A DNA stretch of 64,000 nucleotides from assembly GCA_963834685.1 (NCBI GenBank), contig CAWICW010000030.1, positions 62,001-126,000 of the forward strand, read 5' to 3'. Made by a program: the position numbers and the translations under genes. The DNA is from Palsa-504 sp963834685. GTDB lineage: Bacteria; Actinomycetota; Actinomycetes; Streptosporangiales; Streptosporangiaceae. Of this stretch, positions 60,844 through 64,000 are shown in pieces (the first letter of the stretch is position 1; every line of letters starts with the position of its first letter). Under the pieces are notes generated by a model, which worked only from the letters and a program-made list of their open reading frames with translations, ran no database searches and was not told the origin of the DNA.

Positions 60844-62025
60844 GCGCAGCGGTCTGAACGCGGCCCGGATCTCGGTGGCGAACAGCTCGGGCTCTTCCCA
60901 GGCGGCGAAGTGACCGCCCCTGGCGGCCTCGTGGAAGTAGGTGACGTTCGGGTACGTCTTCTCGACCCAGCTGCGCGGGGTACGCCAGATCTCGCCGGGG
61001 AACGTGGTGAAGCCGACCGGGAGCTTGACCTGCGGACGGGCCTGCCCGGCCGCGTGAATTGCGGCTTGTGTGTTCTCCCAGTACGACCGGGCCGCCGAGG
61101 CCCCGGTGCCCGTCAGCCAGTACACGGTGATGTTGTCGAGGATGTGGTCCCGGGTGAGACCCCCGGACGGCTGCCCGTTGACGAAGGCGCGGGAGATCTT
61201 GTAATAGCTGTCGGTGTCGTGGTCGAGCATCCAGGCCGCCAGGGCGACAGGTGAATCCAGCAGGGCGTAGCCGATCGTCTGCGGCCGCGTGTTCTGCTCG
61301 ATGAGGTAGCCGTTGCCGCTGGTCCTGAAGGTGGCGATCGCGTCGAGCGCCGCGCGTTCCTCCGGCGAGGGGTCCGGCGACGGATAGCCGCCGCCCAGCC
61401 CCGCCAGCAGCAGGTTCATGTGGATGCCGAGCAGCCCCTCGGGCGCCTGGCGGCCCAGCGCGTCGGTGACGGCAGCGCCCACGTCGCCGCCCTGGGCGAC
61501 GTAGCGGGTGTAGCCGAGGCGGTGCATCAGCTCGGCCCAGGCTCCGGCGATCCGGCCGACGTTCCAGCCGACCTCAGCCGGCTCGGCGGAGAAGCCGTAG
61601 CCGGGCAGGGACGGTACCACCAGGTCGAACGCATCCTCGGCGCGTCCGCCGTGCGCAGCCGGATCGGTGAGCGGGCCGATGGCCCCGAGCATCTCGATGA
61701 TCGAGCCGGGCCAGCCGTGCGTGATGATCAGCGGCAACGCGTTCTCGTGCGGCGACTTCACGTGGATGAAGTGGATGTTCTGCCCGTCGATCTCGGTCGT
61801 GAACTGCGGCAGCGCGTTCAGACTCGCCTCGCACGCGCGCCAGTTGTAATCGGTCGACCAGTAGCGCGTCAGCTCCTGGATCGTCGCCAGCTGCACGCCC
61901 TGCGACCGGTCTGTGACCAGCTCCTTGGAGGGCCAGTGCGTCGCTGCGATGCCCCGCCGGAGATCGGCGATCGCTTCGTCGGGCATGTCGACCTGGAAAG
62001 GAAGGATTTCAGTTTCGCTGGACAT
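60841..62025 (-). CDS. epoxide hydrolase (alpha/beta fold, EHN type)
   Basis: 394 residues from MSSETEILPFQVDMPDEAIA; AAGGAGGT lies seven bases upstream, and a GTG at 62034 is too close to it. The N-terminal lid (EHN domain) has LVTDRSQGVQLATIQELTRY-WSTDYNWRACEASLNALPQF. The catalytic fold has ITHGWPGSIIEMLGAI (oxyanion H-G-W-P), the nucleophile Asp in YVAQGGDVGAAVTDALG, and His in GGHFAAWEEPELFATEI. It opens epoxides to diols; the substrate is unknown. Confidence 0.93.
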   Translation of the reverse strand: MSSETEILPFQVDMPDEAIADLRRGIAATHWPSKELVTDRSQGVQLATIQELTRYWSTDYNWRACEASLNALPQFTTEIDGQNIHFIHVKSPHENALPLIITHGWPGSIIEMLGAIGPLTDPAAHGGRAEDAFDLVVPSLPGYGFSAEPAEVGWNVGRIAGAWAELMHRLGYTRYVAQGGDVGAAVTDALGRQAPEGLLGIHMNLLLAGLGGGYPSPDPSPEERAALDAIATFRTSGNGYLIEQNTRPQTIGYALLDSPVALAAWMLDHDTDSYYKISRAFVNGQPSGGLTRDHILDNITVYWLTGTGASAARSYWENTQAAIHAAGQARPQVKLPVGFTTFPGEIWRTPRSWVEKTYPNVTYFHEAARGGHFAAWEEPELFATEIRAAFRPLR

Positions 62026-62239
62026 AAGTCCCACCTCCTTGGATTCTGTACTGCCTCACGATCGCCGATCGCGCGGGCGCGCCGCACCAGTGACTGCCCT
62101 GGCCCTGGGTCATGGGGCCAGGATTGTTGCCAGGGCCTCTACTGGCGCCACCACGCGGCTGGGCGCGCCACCTTGGATAACAGGACTAAGCCCCATGGTA
62201 GTGACAGGTGCCACTTTGACCGGTGGGAGGACCCCCAAG

Positions 62240-62452
62240 GTGACAGAGCTGCAGAAAAAGCACCGGGTGGTGATCGTCGGGGCGGGTTTCGCCAGCTTCA
62301 ACGCCGGGCGGGAGCCGCGGACGGTTGCGTCGCTAGAAAGGGTGGGCGTGCCCAGATTCTCATGTGGGCTCACCCCACGTAGTCCCCGGTCATCCGCGCG
62401 GCTGGGACCGGACCGGGTACCCCACCCGACTTCGAAGCCTCCTAACCCGTGA
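62240..62452 (+). pseudogene. NADH dehydrogenase type II (NDH-2), 5' remnant
   Basis: GGGAGG precedes a GTG and VTELQKKHRVVIVGAGFASF-NAGRE, the first FAD-binding strand (G-x-G-x-x) of NDH-2-like oxidoreductases. The final Gly of the motif is Ser. After 28 residues the homology ends and the frame runs on without recognisable sequence to 62,452. It is another case where the start signals are intact but the enzyme is gone. Confidence 0.55.
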
Positions 62453-62659
62453 CAGCGAAACCAGCAACGCCATCCTCGCATGTCAACGGCCGGATGGACC
62501 CTAGCCGCCTGCGCGGCGGATGGTGCCGCGCCTAAAACGCAGAAGATCGAGGGTCGCACCGCGACCGTGCGCAACATGCACGAACGCCGATCCAGCGGTA
62601 ACCGCGCAGGGCCTCCCCGGATCAGATTCCTGCGAAGTCCCTTCTGGCAGGCTACGGTC

Positions 62660-63418
62660 ATGGCTGATTACTACGAGACCCTCGCGGCCGACTACGACTG
62701 GATCTTCGATGACGACGCGCTGGCTCGCGGCCCGGCCATCAACCATCCCGCAACGGCGCGCCTGCTGGAGCGGACCAGTCACGCCAGCGTCGTGCTGGAC
62801 GCGGCCTGCGGCACGGGCATCAACGCGGCGGCGCTCGCCCGCCGCGGCTATCGCGTGTGGGCAGCCGACGGGAGCGAGGCGATGATAGCGGTGGCGGCGG
62901 CTCGGTTCCGGAGCGAGCAGCTGGAGATCCCGCTGGTGCACTGCATGTGGGCGGATCTTCCGGCGGTCGTCGACGAACGGTTCGACGTCGTGCTCTGCAT
63001 CGGGAACTCACTCGTGCACGCAGCTGACCGCGATGCCATGATCGGTGCGCTTACCGGACTCCGGGAGATGGTCCGCTCCGGCGGGCACGTGGTGGTCGAT
63101 TCCCGTAACTGGGAGAAGCTCCATGACGAGCGCCGGATCGTACAGCTCGCCGACAGCGCGGTGACCCGGCACGGCCGTCGGTGCATCGTCTTGTACGCCT
63201 GGGAGATACCGGACCGGCTGGACCAAGAGCACGTAGCCCATATCGTGCTCATCTTCGAGAACGGCAACCGGATCGAACCACGCGAGTACCGGATCGGCTT
63301 CCATCCCTTCACGCTCGGCGAACTGCGCGAACGGCTCAAGGCGGCGGGCTTGAGGGAAGTTGATACCGACTTCGACGATGCCCGCGACCGCTACGCCGTA
63401 ACCGCCGTACCGGCCTAG
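62660..63418 (+). CDS. class I SAM-dependent methyltransferase
   Basis: 252 residues from MADYYETLAADYDWIFDDDA. Motif I is VVLDAACGTGINAAALARRG, motif II FDVVLCIGNSLVHA, motif III LREMVRSGGHVVVDSRNWEK. The sequence after motif III (IEPREYRIGFHPFTLGELRE) resembles glycine/sarcosine N-methyltransferase-type proteins. The substrate is uncertain. The ribosome binding site is weak. Confidence 0.9.
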   Translation: MADYYETLAADYDWIFDDDALARGPAINHPATARLLERTSHASVVLDAACGTGINAAALARRGYRVWAADGSEAMIAVAAARFRSEQLEIPLVHCMWADLPAVVDERFDVVLCIGNSLVHAADRDAMIGALTGLREMVRSGGHVVVDSRNWEKLHDERRIVQLADSAVTRHGRRCIVLYAWEIPDRLDQEHVAHIVLIFENGNRIEPREYRIGFHPFTLGELRERLKAAGLREVDTDFDDARDRYAVTAVPA

Positions 63419-63515
63419 ATGGACATAGCCAAGCTCCGCACCGGCCACCTCGACACCGACACCGACTGGGTTTCCCCCCGTAGCGTGGACAGATCGCCCT
63501 TAAAGGAGGGCGGCG

Positions 63516-63662
63516 ATGTGTGACGCTGAGCGACGGGCACGGTCGCGGATAACGCGCGCTGATCGGCTGGCTGAGCCGCGTTACCTTAAGCTGGTTATGC
63601 CAACTCGAAAACTCGGAATCCGCCTTCCCAGGGCCAGGGGAGAACGGCTACGGGACAGATGA
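63516..63662 (+). CDS. possible 48-residue basic peptide
   Basis: A strong ribosome binding site (AAAGGAGGGCGG) five bases before an ATG opens a 48-codon frame (MCDAERRARSRITRADRLAE ... RGERLRDR) ending TGA at 63,660-63,662. The site lies in a small hairpin (CGCCCT 63495-63500 with AGGGCG 63507-63512) that could mask it. It is very basic and of no known family. Confidence 0.35.
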   Translation: MCDAERRARSRITRADRLAEPRYLKLVMPTRKLGIRLPRARGERLRDR

Positions 63663-63771
63663 GCAAGGCTTGGTAAATGAGGCGACGGGTTGCCGGTGTG
63701 AGCGTCGGCGAGACGTGCGGGCGCGGCAGGTGGCTTACTGCGGCACGCTCCCCGAGTGCGGGACTTCTTCG

Positions 63772-64000
63772 ATGAGTCAGCCTGCCATCGTTCCGGGAGC
63801 GTTGGTCGGGCGGGACCGGGAACTGGGTTTCCTGCAGGAGTTCTTCCGGCAGGCCGCGGTCAGCGGCGGAGGGCTGTTCCTGTCGGGAGATCCCGGTGTG
63901 GGCAAGACGGCGGTGCTGAATGTCCTGGCGGACTCCGCATCCGCGTCGGGGACGATGATCCTGCGCGTGGTCGGCGCGGAGTTCGAGGGAGAGATCAGTT
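63772..64000 (+). CDS. ATP-binding protein, LuxR/LAL- or AAA-type (5' part)
   Basis: 76 codons to the window end. MSQPAIVPGALVGRDRELGF is the usual opening of LAL-type regulators and related AAA ATPases (L-V-G-R-x-x-E-L). FLSGDPGVGKTAVLNVLA is the Walker A loop. The rest, including any LuxR-type DNA-binding end, is beyond the window. No strong ribosome binding site is seen before the ATG. Confidence 0.7.
   Translation, partial: MSQPAIVPGALVGRDRELGFLQEFFRQAAVSGGGLFLSGDPGVGKTAVLNVLADSASASGTMILRVVGAEFEGEIS

Overview
The window is GC-rich throughout, and its gene content points to an actinomycete (Actinomycetota): a WhiB regulator, a Bpa-type proteasome activator, DUF1707/DUF4235/DUF6893-type small membrane proteins, a PASTA-free Ser/Thr kinase, and many GTG starts. 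I cannot name the genus from sequence alone.

Layout. (1) About 1-43,300 is a dormancy/hypoxia-type island. It carries single and tandem universal stress proteins, a flavin-binding PPOX protein, CBS and CBS-BON proteins, an Rv1733c-type membrane protein, a ribosome hibernation factor with two C-terminal modules, WhiB plus Bpa, a PII protein, class I aldolase, phosphate acetyltransferase, transhydrogenase alpha subunit, a flavodoxin, a hydrogenase maturation protease, a KdpD-like sensor, two DHA2 transporters, a heterodimeric ABC exporter, acyl-CoA ligase and HMG-CoA reductase. It also holds a complete nine-gene V/A-type ATPase operon (7,445-15,167, minus strand). In front of many of these units sits a 14-bp palindrome of the form GGGACC-NN-GGTCCC, which closely resembles the mycobacterial DosR/DevR box. 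I list about sixteen candidates. No obvious dosR/dosS pair is in the window.

(2) The same island is a graveyard. Many loci keep a promoter box, ribosome binding site and start codon but have lost most of the gene: alcohol dehydrogenase, baeRF-type protein, phosphoribosyltransferase, NiFe hydrogenase large subunit, ornithine carbamoyltransferase/carbamate kinase, WS/DGAT wax ester synthase, NDH-2, AcuC-like. Others survive only as 3' ends: P-type ATPase, a universal stress protein, PPOX, VOC, PEP-utilising domain. pntAB is cut short and pntB is missing. One IS element (19,803-21,782) is intact at its ends, with 15-bp inverted repeats and a 5-bp target duplication, but its transposase is frameshifted.

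(3) About 43,400-50,400 is an accessory stretch: degenerate frames, a transglutaminase-like protein, an ISL3-type transposase tail, an M50-like membrane peptidase and several small membrane or hypothetical proteins.

(4) About 50,800-64,000 holds a higBA toxin-antitoxin pair with tandem operators, a NarL-type two-component system with a divergent membrane protein, a receptor Ser/Thr kinase, an XRE regulator, a SNF2-family helicase, an epoxide hydrolase, a methyltransferase and the start of a large ATP-binding (LuxR/LAL-like) protein cut by the window end.

Inferred theme: region 1 looks like an energy- and ribosome-sparing programme for oxygen limitation (proton pumping, transhydrogenation, acetyl-phosphate and hydrogen metabolism, ribosome hibernation, stress proteins), much of it decaying by internal deletion.
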